DNA from: Candidatus Gemmiger faecavium
GTDB taxonomy: Bacteria > Bacillota > Clostridia > Oscillospirales > Ruminococcaceae
Reading direction: 5' to 3'
NCBI GenBank assembly: GCA_019114415.1
Contig: DXFO01000038.1
Location: 57,366-121,365 of the forward strand
DNA length: 64,000 nucleotides
Position numbers and translations under genes: made by a program. Below the pieces are notes generated by a model. The model did not search any database, had not been told where the DNA came from, and saw only the letters and a list, made by a program, of their open reading frames with translations. Position 1 is the first letter of the stretch; every line of letters begins with the position of its first letter. Below, piece after piece: positions 54,709 to 63,945 of this stretch.

Positions 54709-57240
54709 ATGAAACTACTTGTCCTGGACGGCAACAGCCTGGTGAACCGGGCTTTCTTCGGCATCAAAGTCCTTACGACCAAAGACGGCCGCTACACCAA
54801 TGCGATCTATGGCTTCCAGAACATTCTGCTCAATCTTCTCTCCGCCCACAAGCCCGATGCCGTTGCGATTGCCTGGGATGAAAAGGCTCCCACCTTCCGA
54901 CATACGGCATACGACGGCTACAAGGCCACCCGCCACGGCATGCCCGCGGAGCTTGCCGAGCAGATGCCCGTTTTGAAAGAGCTTTTGAACGATCTCGGTT
55001 TTGTCCAGGTCAGCAAGCCCGGCTGGGAAGCCGACGATATCCTTGGCACCCTTGCTGTCGCCTGCGAAAAAGAGGGCGGGACCACTCTGCTGGCCACCGG
55101 CGACCGCGACAGCCTGCAGCTAGTGGATGCCTCCACCACCGTACTGCTGGCAACCAACAAAGAAACCATCGCCATGGACGAGGCCGCCATCCAGGAAAAA
55201 TACGGCGTGACCCCGCCCCAACTGATCGAAGTAAAAAGCCTGATGGGCGATGCTTCCGATAACATTCCCGGCGTTGCCGGTATCGGCGAAAAGACTGCAC
55301 TTTCCCTGATTCAAAAATTCGGCAGCCTGGAAAACGTTTATCAGAACATCGACGACAAGGCGATCAAACCCAAACAGCGCGAAAACCTCATCAACCACCG
55401 CCAGGAAGCCGAACTTTCCCATATGCTGGGCACCATCCGGCGTGACGCTCCCATTGATACTGTCCCGCAGAGCTATCTGCGCACCGAGGGCGATCCCGCC
55501 GCAGCCGCAAAATTGCTGGCAGATCTGGAGATGCACAAGCTGGTGGAGCGCTGGGGATTGAATGAGGCTTCCGCTGCCGCCTCGCCGGAAGTTCCTCTGG
55601 CCGCGCTGGAGGCAGAGCCCATGCCGTTCCTCATTTCCGGGCGCTGCTATCTCGCCCGTACCGTCCAGAAAGATGCGCCCGGCCGCTGGTATGCCGTTCA
55701 GGTCGAGCCCGAACCTGCCGTATACTCCCTGGACGAAAACCGCCTGGCTGCGCTTCTGGACGACGGCTGTACCGAGGTTTGGGCCTTCGATGCCAAACCG
55801 TTGTTCCGTCTTGCCCTGGAAAACGGCGGTGTCGGTTCCTCCATCCGCTTTGACGGCAAGCTGGCCGCCTATCTTCTGAATCCTTCCGCCAGCCGGTATG
55901 AGGTTTCTTCCCTTGCTGCGGAGTACGGCATTGCCCCGTCTTTTGCCTGCGAGGAATATCCCGACGCGGCTGTCCTCCCGGCGCTGTGCCAGGCTCTGCA
56001 TTCCCATCTGGAAGAACAGGCCATGCTGCAGCTGCATGACGAGATCGAGCTTCCGCTCGCCCGCGTCCTTGCGGATATGGAACGGATCGGATTTTCTGTG
56101 GATGCTGACGGAATCCGCTCCTTCGGGCAGGAACTGACTGCCGAACTGGAGCAGATCCTTGAGCGCATTTACCGGGAAGTGGGATACACCTTCAACCTCA
56201 ACAGCCCCAAACAGCTTGGAGAAGCGTTGTTTGAAAAACTGGGCCTGCCGCCCCGCAAAAAGACAAAAAGCGGATATTCCACCGACGCCGAGACGCTGGA
56301 AAGCCTGCGCCCGTACAGCCCGGTCATCGATGACATCCTGCAATACCGCACCTATCAGAAACTCAACTCCACTTATGTGGAAGGGTTGCTCAAGGCGATC
56401 GGTCCCGACGGCCGCATCCATTCCACCTTTATCCAGACGGAAGCCCGTACCGGACGTATCAGTTCCACCGAACCCAATCTGCAGAACATCCCCATCCGTA
56501 CCGAGCTGGGCAGCCGTCTGCGGGGATTCTTTGTAGCGTCGGAGGGCTGTGAACTGGTAGACGCCGACTACTCCCAGATCGAACTGCGCATTCTCGCGCA
56601 CATCACCGGGGACGAGGCCATGCAGCATGCGTTCCAGACCGGCGCGGACATCCATCGGTCCACCGCTGCCAAGATTTATGGCATCCCGCCGGAGGACGTG
56701 ACCCACGATCTGCGCACTTCCGCCAAGGCGATCAATTTCGGCATCATGTACGGCAAGGGCGCCTTCTCTCTCAGCCGGGATCTGAATGTCCCTGTCAAGG
56801 AGGCAGAGACCTTCCTCAAAACCTACCTCGACACCTTCCCCAAAGTAGACGGCTATATGAAAGACTGCATCGCTCAGGCAAAGGAGTCCGGCTATGTGTC
56901 CACCCTGTTCGGACGCCGCCGTCCTCTGCCCGAGCTGGCAAGTTCCAACTTCCAGGTCCGTTCCAGCGGTGAGCGTATGGCGCGAAATACGCCGATTCAG
57001 GGGACCGCCGCTGACATTATCAAACTGGCCATGGTGCATGTATGGCAAAGTCTCCGCGACGAAGGGCTGAACGCTCGTCTTTTGCTGCAGGTTCACGACG
57101 AATTGATCGTGGAAGCCCCCGCCAATGAGATCGACCGGGTCAAGCAGCTGCTGAAAGAGAAGATGGAGCAGGTGGTCAATTATTCGGTCCCGCTGACTGC
57201 CGATGTGGGCACCGGAAAGACCTGGCTGGAGGCCCACTGA
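54709..57240 (+). CDS. polA: DNA polymerase I
   Basis: An 843-residue polymerase: 5'-3' exonuclease/flap domain (about 1-290, LLVLDGNSLVNRAFF and GWEADDILGT), a degenerate 3'-5' exonuclease domain (about 300-460, no DxE motif, so proofreading is presumably lost as in Bacillus), and the polymerase domain with motifs A (DADYSQIELRILAH), B (RTSAKAINFGIMYGKGAF) and C (QVHDELIVEAP). The ATG follows AGGAGG. No clear -35 could be assigned upstream, although TATACT occurs at 54598. Confidence 0.97.
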   Translation: MKLLVLDGNSLVNRAFFGIKVLTTKDGRYTNAIYGFQNILLNLLSAHKPDAVAIAWDEKAPTFRHTAYDGYKATRHGMPAELAEQMPVLKELLNDLGFVQVSKPGWEADDILGTLAVACEKEGGTTLLATGDRDSLQLVDASTTVLLATNKETIAMDEAAIQEKYGVTPPQLIEVKSLMGDASDNIPGVAGIGEKTALSLIQKFGSLENVYQNIDDKAIKPKQRENLINHRQEAELSHMLGTIRRDAPIDTVPQSYLRTEGDPAAAAKLLADLEMHKLVERWGLNEASAAASPEVPLAALEAEPMPFLISGRCYLARTVQKDAPGRWYAVQVEPEPAVYSLDENRLAALLDDGCTEVWAFDAKPLFRLALENGGVGSSIRFDGKLAAYLLNPSASRYEVSSLAAEYGIAPSFACEEYPDAAVLPALCQALHSHLEEQAMLQLHDEIELPLARVLADMERIGFSVDADGIRSFGQELTAELEQILERIYREVGYTFNLNSPKQLGEALFEKLGLPPRKKTKSGYSTDAETLESLRPYSPVIDDILQYRTYQKLNSTYVEGLLKAIGPDGRIHSTFIQTEARTGRISSTEPNLQNIPIRTELGSRLRGFFVASEGCELVDADYSQIELRILAHITGDEAMQHAFQTGADIHRSTAAKIYGIPPEDVTHDLRTSAKAINFGIMYGKGAFSLSRDLNVPVKEAETFLKTYLDTFPKVDGYMKDCIAQAKESGYVSTLFGRRRPLPELASSNFQVRSSGERMARNTPIQGTAADIIKLAMVHVWQSLRDEGLNARLLLQVHDELIVEAPANEIDRVKQLLKEKMEQVVNYSVPLTADVGTGKTWLEAH

Positions 57241-57384
57241 CCCCCGCAAGCAAACCACTTTACACCACATTTTCTATCACCTCAAGTTGTAAAGTTGTGT
57301 CGCTTTACAGTAAAATTTGTCGTATATCAGTCATTTTTTGTCACGCGTCATAAGACTTCGTAAGAATGGTCGGTGATTTTTCCT

Positions 57385-58392
57385 ATGTATATCCTTGGTA
57401 TTGAGTCCACCTGTGATGAGACTGCCGCAGCCATCGTGCAGGATGGGCACACGCTGGTTTCCAACGTGATCAGCACCAGCGTGAAAGAGCAGGCCCTGTA
57501 TGGCGGCGTTGTTCCGGAAATTGCAAGCCGCCGCCACGTGGAATATATCAGCGCCACCGTGGAACAGGCTCTGGCCGATGCTTCCATGCAAATTGATGAC
57601 ATTGACGCAGTTGCCGTCACCTTTGCCCCCGGTCTGATCGGTGCGGTTCTGGTAGGCGTCAACTTCGCCAAAGGCCTTGCCTATTCCGCCGGTAAACCGC
57701 TGGTTCCGGTCCATCATCTGCGGGGGCATATCGCTGCAAACTATCTGACTCATCCTGATTTGAAGCCGCCGTTTCTCTGTCTGGTCGCCAGCGGCGGACA
57801 CAGCCATATCGTTATGGTGGAGGACTGGTGCCGCTATCGGGTGTTGGGCCGCACCGTTGACGACGCGGCAGGCGAAGCCTTTGACAAAGTCGCACGCACA
57901 TTGGGACTTCCCTATCCCGGCGGCCCCAGCGTTTCCGCCGCAGCCAAAGACGGCGATCCCCATGCTTACCGCCTGCCGACACCTCACGTGGAAGGAAAAT
58001 ACAACGTCAGTTTTTCCGGCCTGAAAACGGCAGTCATCAATGAAGTCCACACCGCCTCCCAGCGCGGGGAAACCATCAACGTTGCGGATATGGCAGCCAG
58101 CTTCCAGGAACGTATTGCCCAGATCCTGGCCAAAAAGCTTCTGACTGCCGCCGCAGATACCGGTGCAAAGGTCGTCTGCCTTGCCGGAGGAGTCGCCGCC
58201 AACGGACGTCTGCGCCAGTTGGTCAACGACGGCGTCCAGAAACTGGGGGCAAAAGTTTACTTACCGGAACTGAAATACTGTGGAGACAACGGCGCCATGA
58301 TTGCTGCCCAGGGATACTATGAATACCTGGACGGCAACATTGCAGGGCTGGACCTCAACGGCCTGCCCACGCTCCCCATTGATTACCGCTGA
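57385..58392 (+). CDS. tsaD: tRNA threonylcarbamoyladenosine synthase subunit TsaD
   Basis: A 335-residue ASKHA-fold protein needed for t6A37 in tRNAs reading ANN codons. Motifs: LGIESTCDETAAAIV, the metal site HHLRGHIAAN, SGGHSHIV and AGGVAANGRL. ATG 57385 with GGTGA upstream is preferred to the GTG at 57373. It partners TsaB/TsaE elsewhere. It ends before a strong terminator, so it is separate from the sporulation genes downstream. Confidence 0.96.
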   Translation: MYILGIESTCDETAAAIVQDGHTLVSNVISTSVKEQALYGGVVPEIASRRHVEYISATVEQALADASMQIDDIDAVAVTFAPGLIGAVLVGVNFAKGLAYSAGKPLVPVHHLRGHIAANYLTHPDLKPPFLCLVASGGHSHIVMVEDWCRYRVLGRTVDDAAGEAFDKVARTLGLPYPGGPSVSAAAKDGDPHAYRLPTPHVEGKYNVSFSGLKTAVINEVHTASQRGETINVADMAASFQERIAQILAKKLLTAAADTGAKVVCLAGGVAANGRLRQLVNDGVQKLGAKVYLPELKYCGDNGAMIAAQGYYEYLDGNIAGLDLNGLPTLPIDYR

Positions 58393-58460
58393 TTTTGCCC
58401 TTCCCGTTTCGGGGAGCCAATGTAATCTCAATCCGCACACAAATCTTATTTCGCCATAGC

Positions 58461-58505
58461 AAAACAGGATACCGCTCGATACATTTTGAGCGGTATCCTG
58501 TTTTT
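58461..58505 (+). terminator. Terminator after tsaD
   Basis: Perfect 17-bp stem AAAACAGGATACCGCTC and complement, 10-nt loop, TTTTT. The rest of the 345-bp gap before spoIIGA holds a weak Spo0A-box-like TGCGACA at 58575 and no gene. Confidence 0.9.
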
Positions 58506-58737
58506 GTATTTTCCGAGCGGCCGCTCCCGTATTTTGTCTTGGCCCCCTGCTTTTGGCGCGGTCCTCTTCACTTTTGCGACAGTTTTGCCCCTATTCTTAC
58601 TTGGGCAGTACAGAACCTCCCGCACCGCGTCATATTAAGGTGGTGCTTTGTTTCCCTCATTTTTTCCGAAGGAATTGAATACACTGAAAAAGCCCCACCG
58701 CCGGGCGTCATTTCCTTCGGACAAGGAGGGTTCCCGC

Positions 58738-59607
58738 ATGAAAACCGTGATCTATCTCGACGTACTGCTTCTGGTCAACTTTCTTGCGGGATATTTTCTG
58801 CTCCTGGCCGCCGGTCTGTTGTCCGGGTGTGCAGCCCGCCTGCCGCGCCTGCTGTTGGCCTCCGCACTGGCCGCACTCTCCTCGCTGATCCTGTTTCTAC
58901 CGGAGCTTCCCTACGCAGTACAGCTTCTGTATAAATTTTTGAGCGGCGGCTGCATCATCCTGGCAGCCTTTGGCTTTCGCTCCTTCCGGCGTTTTTTCTG
59001 TGCATTGTTATGGTACGTCATGCTCAACTTGCTGTTGGCGGGATTGTCGCTGCTTGTCATCCTGCAAACAGACACCCCGTTTCTGCAAACCAACAATCTG
59101 TCGGTATACCTGCGGATTTCCCCGCTGTTGCTGCTGTTTCTTGCCGGCGGATGCTGTCTGTGTGCCGAACTGGTACTGCGCATTGTCCCAAGACATCCTC
59201 CTTCCAGCGAATCCATCGGACTGGAACTGGAACTGTGCGGGACCAAAGTCTGCCTGCGCGCCATGCTGGATACCGGCTGTCATTTAAGCGATCCCATTAC
59301 CTGCCTGCCGGTCTTGCTGGTCAGTTTTCCGGATGCAGAAACCCGTCTTCCCGCAACTGTGCGGGAATTTCTTTCCGCCTGGTTTGACGGTCTCGCCCCC
59401 TCGGAACCACCCGAGGGGCTGCGTTTTCGGGTGATTCCCTGCACTACCGCGGAGGAAGCCACGATTTTGCCCGGCTTTGCCGTGGGGCGCATTGGTCTGA
59501 TCTCGTCCAAGGGGGTTGTTTCCCTGGATCGCACCGCAGTTGCTTTTTCCCGCCAGAGTTTCGGGAGCGAAGCCTACGAGGCACTGTATGGTTCAGATTT
59601 TTTATAG
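58738..59607 (+). CDS. spoIIGA: Sporulation sigma-E processing peptidase SpoIIGA
   Basis: A 289-residue membrane protease that cleaves pro-sigma E after engulfment signalling. About five membrane helices occupy residues 1-150; the aspartic-protease-like C-terminal half has LRAMLDTGCHLSDP (active Asp) and GFAVGRIGLISSKG. The ATG follows AAGGAGGG. It lies 60 bases upstream of sigE in the same direction, the canonical arrangement, which strongly supports both assignments. Confidence 0.93.
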   Translation: MKTVIYLDVLLLVNFLAGYFLLLAAGLLSGCAARLPRLLLASALAALSSLILFLPELPYAVQLLYKFLSGGCIILAAFGFRSFRRFFCALLWYVMLNLLLAGLSLLVILQTDTPFLQTNNLSVYLRISPLLLLFLAGGCCLCAELVLRIVPRHPPSSESIGLELELCGTKVCLRAMLDTGCHLSDPITCLPVLLVSFPDAETRLPATVREFLSAWFDGLAPSEPPEGLRFRVIPCTTAEEATILPGFAVGRIGLISSKGVVSLDRTAVAFSRQSFGSEAYEALYGSDFL

Positions 59608-59667
59608 ACAAAGTATCCCGTTTTTTTCCGCCCGGTCCGTCTCTCATTCCCAAAGGAGGTTCCCAAA

Positions 59668-60378
59668 ATGAACATTGACCAGATCAAAGCGCAGCTATAC
59701 CGGTTTCTTTTGCACCTGAATGCACCGCAGACACTTCACTACATCAACGGTCCGGATACACTGCCTCCGCCTCTGTCTCCCGAAGAGGAGCGAAAGGTTT
59801 TTTCCGATCTCGCCAGCGGACATCCGGGCGCCCGGGATACCCTTATCACACATAATTTGCGGCTGGTCGTGTACATTGCCAAAAAATTCGAGAGTTCCTC
59901 CGCAGGTGTTGAGGACATGATTTCCATCGGTACCATCGGACTGATCAAAGCGGTAAACACCTTCGAGCCGGAAAAGAACATCAAACTTGCCACCTATGCC
60001 AGCCGGTGCATCGAAAACGAGATTCTCATGTATCTGCGCAAAGGTTCCAATCGCCGTCAGGATGCCAGCATTGACGAGCCGCTCAACACCGACTCTGACG
60101 GCAACGAGCTGCTTCTTGTGGATATCCTTGTCAGCGAGGATGCCCAGGTCGGAGAAGAACTGGAAAAAAGTGCGGAGCGTGCGGCACTGCGACGCGCCGT
60201 GGAACGGTTGGCACCCCGGGAGCGCCAGATCATGGAACTGCGTTTTGGCCTGGACAGCGGCGTTGAACACACGCAAAAAGAAGTCGCGGATATTATCGGA
60301 ATTTCTCAAAGCTACATTTCGCGCCTGGAAAAGAGAATCATCAAACGCCTTCGCCGCGAGATGGAGGCTGCCGTCTGA
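59668..60378 (+). CDS. sigE: Sporulation sigma factor sigma-E (pro-form)
   Basis: A 236-residue sigma-70 family factor of the mother cell. Region 2 ([55 protein letters not shown]) and region 4 ([34 protein letters not shown]) are complete. The N-terminal 30-40 residues ([17 protein letters not shown]) look like the pro-sequence removed by SpoIIGA, though it lacks a long hydrophobic start. AAAGGAGG precedes the ATG. Confidence 0.93.
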   Translation: MNIDQIKAQLYRFLLHLNAPQTLHYINGPDTLPPPLSPEEERKVFSDLASGHPGARDTLITHNLRLVVYIAKKFESSSAGVEDMISIGTIGLIKAVNTFEPEKNIKLATYASRCIENEILMYLRKGSNRRQDASIDEPLNTDSDGNELLLVDILVSEDAQVGEELEKSAERAALRRAVERLAPRERQIMELRFGLDSGVEHTQKEVADIIGISQSYISRLEKRIIKRLRREMEAAV

Positions 60379-60402
60379 AGTATTTGCCTCTTCTGTATAA
60401 TA

Positions 60403-60448
60403 AAAGACCGACCGGAGCCCCACATGCTTACCGGTCGGCCTTTTTATT
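60403..60448. terminator. Terminator between sigE and the minus-strand gene
   Basis: GACCGACCGG / CCGGTCGGCC stem with A and T runs on both ends; serves both convergent genes. Confidence 0.85.
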
Positions 60449-60980
60449 ATCGTTCGTATACCGCGTTGGACTCCGTCACAAACTGCTGCGAAACCCCGCC
60501 CATCAGATTCATTTCTGCCCCGGGCGCGAACACCGCATAGTCAAATCCGTTCTTGGTCCAGTTCAGGATAGACGCCTGACCCGGCGACTGCTGAAGCGTG
60601 ACATCCACATCTCCCACGTTATAGCTTCCCAGGCTCTGATAATTGAAGCCTGCATATTTTTCGGGAACCTGAAGATTTCCGACAGGTGCAACGCGGAATG
60701 TGACATCGTTGCTGTATGCAACCGCATACTCCACTTCTGCAATTTCCCCATCCACCAGCCAGTAGCGGGTCGGTGTCAGAATATCATCGTCCGGCAGGCT
60801 CACCAGCTGAAATCCGGCGGAGCGCGTGTAGTCCGGCTTGAGATATTCCACATGAACCTCCTGCCCGGTCTTTTTCCGGTTACGCAAAGCATAACTCACA
60901 GCAGCCAGCGCAATGGCCAAACCGACTGACAGCGCCACAAATACGGCCAGAAGAATGCCCCAGATTGTTGTTTGCTCCAT
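60447..60980 (-). CDS. Uncharacterised single-span membrane protein between sigE and sigG
   Basis: A 177-residue protein: a short Thr-rich start, one membrane helix (about residues 7-32, GILLAVFVALSVGLAIALAAV), then an extracytoplasmic domain of about 140 residues rich in Val, Tyr and Asp. No recognised motif or catalytic residues. GGGGTGA precedes the ATG. It is on the opposite strand from sigE and sigG, which are usually adjacent in spore-formers, so it is either an insertion or a conserved local partner; no function is assigned. Confidence 0.65.
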   Translation of the reverse strand: MEQTTIWGILLAVFVALSVGLAIALAAVSYALRNRKKTGQEVHVEYLKPDYTRSAGFQLVSLPDDDILTPTRYWLVDGEIAEVEYAVAYSNDVTFRVAPVGNLQVPEKYAGFNYQSLGSYNVGDVDVTLQQSPGQASILNWTKNGFDYAVFAPGAEMNLMGGVSQQFVTESNAVYER

Positions 60981-61079
60981 TGTTCACCCCTCCCTCATTG
61001 CCATACTATGTTTGGCCCACTTTGCTTGTGAAAAATTGGAAGGAGTTTTTCTGTCTGCCTCTTTTATTCCCCGCCCATA

Positions 61080-61095
61080 CTGTCTGTACAGACAG
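61080..61095. repeat. 16-bp palindrome next to the sigG ribosome site
   Basis: CTGTCTGTACAGACAG is a perfect palindrome that abuts the sigG Shine-Dalgarno GGAGGA. It may act as an operator or as a small RNA hairpin limiting translation. Confidence 0.45.
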
Positions 61096-61107
61096 GAGGA
61101 CACTGAA

Positions 61108-61887
61108 ATGTATGCAGGAAAAGTAGAAATCTGCGGGGTGAATACCGCACAGCTCCCTGTTTTGAGCGAAAAAGAAAAGACAGAACTTCTGGCAGCTGCG
61201 CGAAACGGCGACAGCAATGCCCGCCAGCAAATGATTCAGGGAAACCTGCGCCTGGTTTTAAGCGTCGTGCAAAAATTTTCCAGCCGCGGAGAAAATCTCG
61301 ATGACTTGTTTCAGGTGGGCTGTATCGGTCTGATCAAGGCGATCGATCATTTTGACCCCACACTGAATGTCCGTTTTTCAACCTATGGTGTTCCCATGAT
61401 TGTCGGCGAGATCCGGCGCTTCCTCAGGGACAACAATCCCGTGCGCGTCAGCCGCTCCATCCGCGATCTGGCCTACAAATCCATGCAGGCCAGGGAATTG
61501 ATCCAGCAAAAAACCGGCCGCGAACCCCGTATCAGCGAAATTGCCGATGCCGTCAGTTCCTCACCTGAAAGTGTCGCTATGGCTTTGGAGTCCGTGGTCG
61601 AACCGGCAAGCCTGTATGAATCTGCTTATTCCGACGGTGATGACACCGTTTCCATCATGGACCAGGTCAACGAAGGCAGCAACGAGGAAAGCTGGATCAG
61701 CGACATCATGTTTCGCGACACCGTGCGTGCGCTGAGTCCGCGAGAGAAGAAAATCATCTCCCTGCGTTATCTCTGTGGGAAAACCCAGATGCAGGTTGCA
61801 AGGGAAATCGGCATCAGTCAGGCGCAGGTCAGCCGCCTGGAAAAAAACGCTCTGCGCCAGATCAAAGAGCAAATCTCCACTTGCTGA
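61108..61887 (+). CDS. sigG: Sporulation sigma factor sigma-G
   Basis: A 259-residue forespore sigma factor. The N-terminus KVEICGVNTAQLPVLSEKEK is the classic SigG leader sequence and separates it from SigF and SigB. Region 2 (NLRLVLSVVQKFSSRGENLD, QVGCIGLIKAIDHFDP), region 3 (REPRISEIADAVSSS) and region 4 (PREKKIISLRYLCGKTQMQV, ISQAQVSRLEKNALRQI) are complete. GGAGG lies 8-9 bases before ATG 61108. No unambiguous sigma-F/G-type promoter was found upstream. It follows spoIIGA-sigE as in Bacillus, interrupted by a minus-strand gene. Confidence 0.94.
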   Translation: MYAGKVEICGVNTAQLPVLSEKEKTELLAAARNGDSNARQQMIQGNLRLVLSVVQKFSSRGENLDDLFQVGCIGLIKAIDHFDPTLNVRFSTYGVPMIVGEIRRFLRDNNPVRVSRSIRDLAYKSMQARELIQQKTGREPRISEIADAVSSSPESVAMALESVVEPASLYESAYSDGDDTVSIMDQVNEGSNEESWISDIMFRDTVRALSPREKKIISLRYLCGKTQMQVAREIGISQAQVSRLEKNALRQIKEQISTC

Positions 61888-62045
61888 CCACACTTACCCA
61901 AACCTTTTATGGTATATCGCGGCAGAAAAGCGGCCTCCTGATCGGGATGGGAAACGGTTCGACCGATTACCGATGGCTGAATAACTCACTGCCGCCTGTA
62001 CAATTCAATTCGGCCTTGCTTTCGGCGTCAATATCGCCTTTGCGC

Positions 62046-63344
62046 TTACCCGAAGGTCACGCACCAATAAGTAGCACCGCCTTCTTCAAACTCACAAGCA
62101 ATCCCACATACCGTATAGCCAGGGTCAGTCATTGCCGCATAATGACCAGGACTAGCAGCCCAGGCATCAACAACAGATTGCGCAGAGTTGTAGTTCTGAG
62201 CAATGATTTCCGGAGTTTGATAACCGTCATGACTCATCGTTCCTGCACGTACCATGTCAAGCACTCTCGTATCGGCAATTTGCGACAATCCGCTATCTAC
62301 AGACAACGGTGCCACACCGACGGCTGCTCTGTATGCATTGATGTTTTCGAGTGTTGCCCAATAGGCATCATCTGTCGAATCAATATGCCACCACTCTTGC
62401 GTACCTGCGGCAAGATTGAACGGAATCGCTCCGTATGCGGTGCTTGTTGCCGTCTGGGAAGAATCGCTTGTTCCCGCAGACGGGTTGCCGGACGACTTGC
62501 TGCTAACGGTCACATCGCACGTTGCGCTGGTGTTGCCGATGGTGGCGGTAATCGTTGCCGTTCCATCTGCGACAGCAGTCACATTGCCTTCCTGATCAAC
62601 CGTCGCAACGGCCTCGTCGGTGGAAGTCCAAGTCATTCCGGAGATATCTGCATCTTCAGGTGAAACGGCGACAGACAAAGTGCCGGTTGCTCCGGGCTTC
62701 ATGGTCATGGAACTCTTAGACATGTCCATGGACTCGATCGCCGGCGTGACGATGACATGGCAGGTAGCAGCCAACCCGGTATCTGCAATGATAGCGGTGA
62801 CATCCACCTCACCAGCAGCAATAGCAGTGATGTAACCGGTATTGTCGACAGTGGCAATGGCTTCGTCAGAGGAGGAATACTCGATAACAACATCCGTTGC
62901 ATCTTCGGGGGTCACAGTTGCTTCAATAGAAGCGTTGATGTTGTCTCCCATCGAAAGAGTCACAGAATCCGGCACGGAAATACCGGTAGGCGTAACGACA
63001 ACAGTAATGACACCGCTGTCGTAAATTTTGCCGTCTTCACTGGACAAAGCGACCTCCGCCGTACCGGCACTCACAGCAACAAGATTGCCGTGCTCATCGA
63101 CCATTACAATACTGGGATCGCTGGAGGAGTAACTCAGCTTAAGGGCTTCTACCTTCTTGTCGATTTCAGCCTGCTCAGGAGTGGCACCACTATACGCGTA
63201 CTCCGGAGTAGCCATGGACGTACTTCCTTTTTCCATGGTTTCGGGCAGCTCCAACGTCACACCAGTGATGCTGGAACTGCAGCCAGTCATAACCATCACA
63301 CAGGCCGCAGCCAGTGCACAAATTTTCGCACGAATTTTCTTCAC
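62046..63344 (-). CDS. Secreted lipoprotein with Big_2 repeats and a CAP (SCP) domain
   Basis: A 432-residue lipoprotein (signal peptide with lipobox MTGC, Cys near residue 22). Three bacterial Ig-like Big_2 repeats follow (about 30-120, 120-205, 205-285), each with the A(T/V)VD-type core and G-T-A endings (AIATVDNTGYITAIAAGEVD, AVATVDQEGNVTAVADGTAT). After a Ser/Thr linker comes a C-terminal CAP domain (about 320-432; ENINAYRAAVGVAPLSVD, GTMSHDG, WAASPGHYAAMTDPGYTVCG). GTG at 63344 after GAGGTGAT is the best start. Surface location and wall association are likely; enzymatic activity is unknown. Confidence 0.9.
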   Translation of the reverse strand: MKKIRAKICALAAACVMVMTGCSSSITGVTLELPETMEKGSTSMATPEYAYSGATPEQAEIDKKVEALKLSYSSSDPSIVMVDEHGNLVAVSAGTAEVALSSEDGKIYDSGVITVVVTPTGISVPDSVTLSMGDNINASIEATVTPEDATDVVIEYSSSDEAIATVDNTGYITAIAAGEVDVTAIIADTGLAATCHVIVTPAIESMDMSKSSMTMKPGATGTLSVAVSPEDADISGMTWTSTDEAVATVDQEGNVTAVADGTATITATIGNTSATCDVTVSSKSSGNPSAGTSDSSQTATSTAYGAIPFNLAAGTQEWWHIDSTDDAYWATLENINAYRAAVGVAPLSVDSGLSQIADTRVLDMVRAGTMSHDGYQTPEIIAQNYNSAQSVVDAWAASPGHYAAMTDPGYTVCGIACEFEEGGATYWCVTFG

Positions 63345-63417
63345 TTTTATCACCTCATAGTATTTGTCAGCCAGATCCTGTTCACTTCACACCGCGATTG
63401 TCTCTCATAACACTTTA

Positions 63418-63446
63418 TTTATAGGCAATACTTTTTGTCCAGTTAA
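63418..63446 (-). promoter_or_regulatory. Promoter of the Big_2/CAP lipoprotein gene
   Basis: On the minus strand TTAACT, 17 bases, TATAAA. The remaining AT-rich region up to 63641 shows no gene. Confidence 0.45.
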
Positions 63447-63641
63447 ATACAGTTTTATATTTAATTTTTCCTCCCTCCGCCACATAGACGAATGGGAAAT
63501 CGGTATGGTTTTACAAATCCAAAAAATGTAGAGAAAAATTCCAGCACAAGTTGTCAAGCTATATAGTTATAGTGAAAATTGCAATACCATCCGATGGTTT
63601 GACCAGCACCCTCGTCCCTGCCATTTTTTTGTAAATTTGAA

Positions 63642-63857
63642 TCACACACTTAGGAATCGCGGCAGAAAAACAGTACCACCGGGACGAGTGTGGCTGAAGC
63701 TGATGGCCATTTCCTTGGCGCGGGCATTGGCGGCCTCCTGAACCGCAGTTTCGGTTTCAATATCTTCCAGACCGTTTTTTATGTGCTGTTTAGAGAAGCG
63801 GAAGTATCCCAAGGATAACACCAGCGCTTCTCTCATCGCGGGCAAACAAGAATCCAC
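63642..63857 (-). pseudogene. CAP-domain remnant
   Basis: A short frame of 71 codons. Its middle, ANARAKEMAISFSHTRPGGT, matches the opening helix and His-containing loop of clostridial CAP/SCP domains (RAKE...FSHTRPDG). It breaks off into an unrelated sequence (VFLPRFLSV) and stop. The start is weak (GTG 63857 or ATG 63836) and no ribosome site is evident. It probably is the truncated rest of a second CAP-domain gene next to the intact one. Confidence 0.4.
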
Positions 63858-63900
63858 GCGTGTCCCATCAGCTCTACGAGAGTGCGACGTGACATATAAA

Positions 63901-63943
63901 GAAGAATCCCTCGGTCGCCATTTGACGTCGAGGGGATTTCTTC
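63901..63943 (-). terminator. Terminator of a gene entering from the right edge
   Basis: Imperfect stem GAAGAA-TCCC-TCG / CGAGGGATTCTTC on the minus strand, then TTTATAT. Confidence 0.6.
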
Positions 63944-63945
63944 TT

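Noticed and set aside
62100..63200. Tandem DNA repeats or CRISPR-like array in the Big_2 region
   Set aside because: The periodicity comes from protein-level Ig-like repeats of about 85-90 residues; DNA copies are diverged and there are no short identical repeats with spacers.
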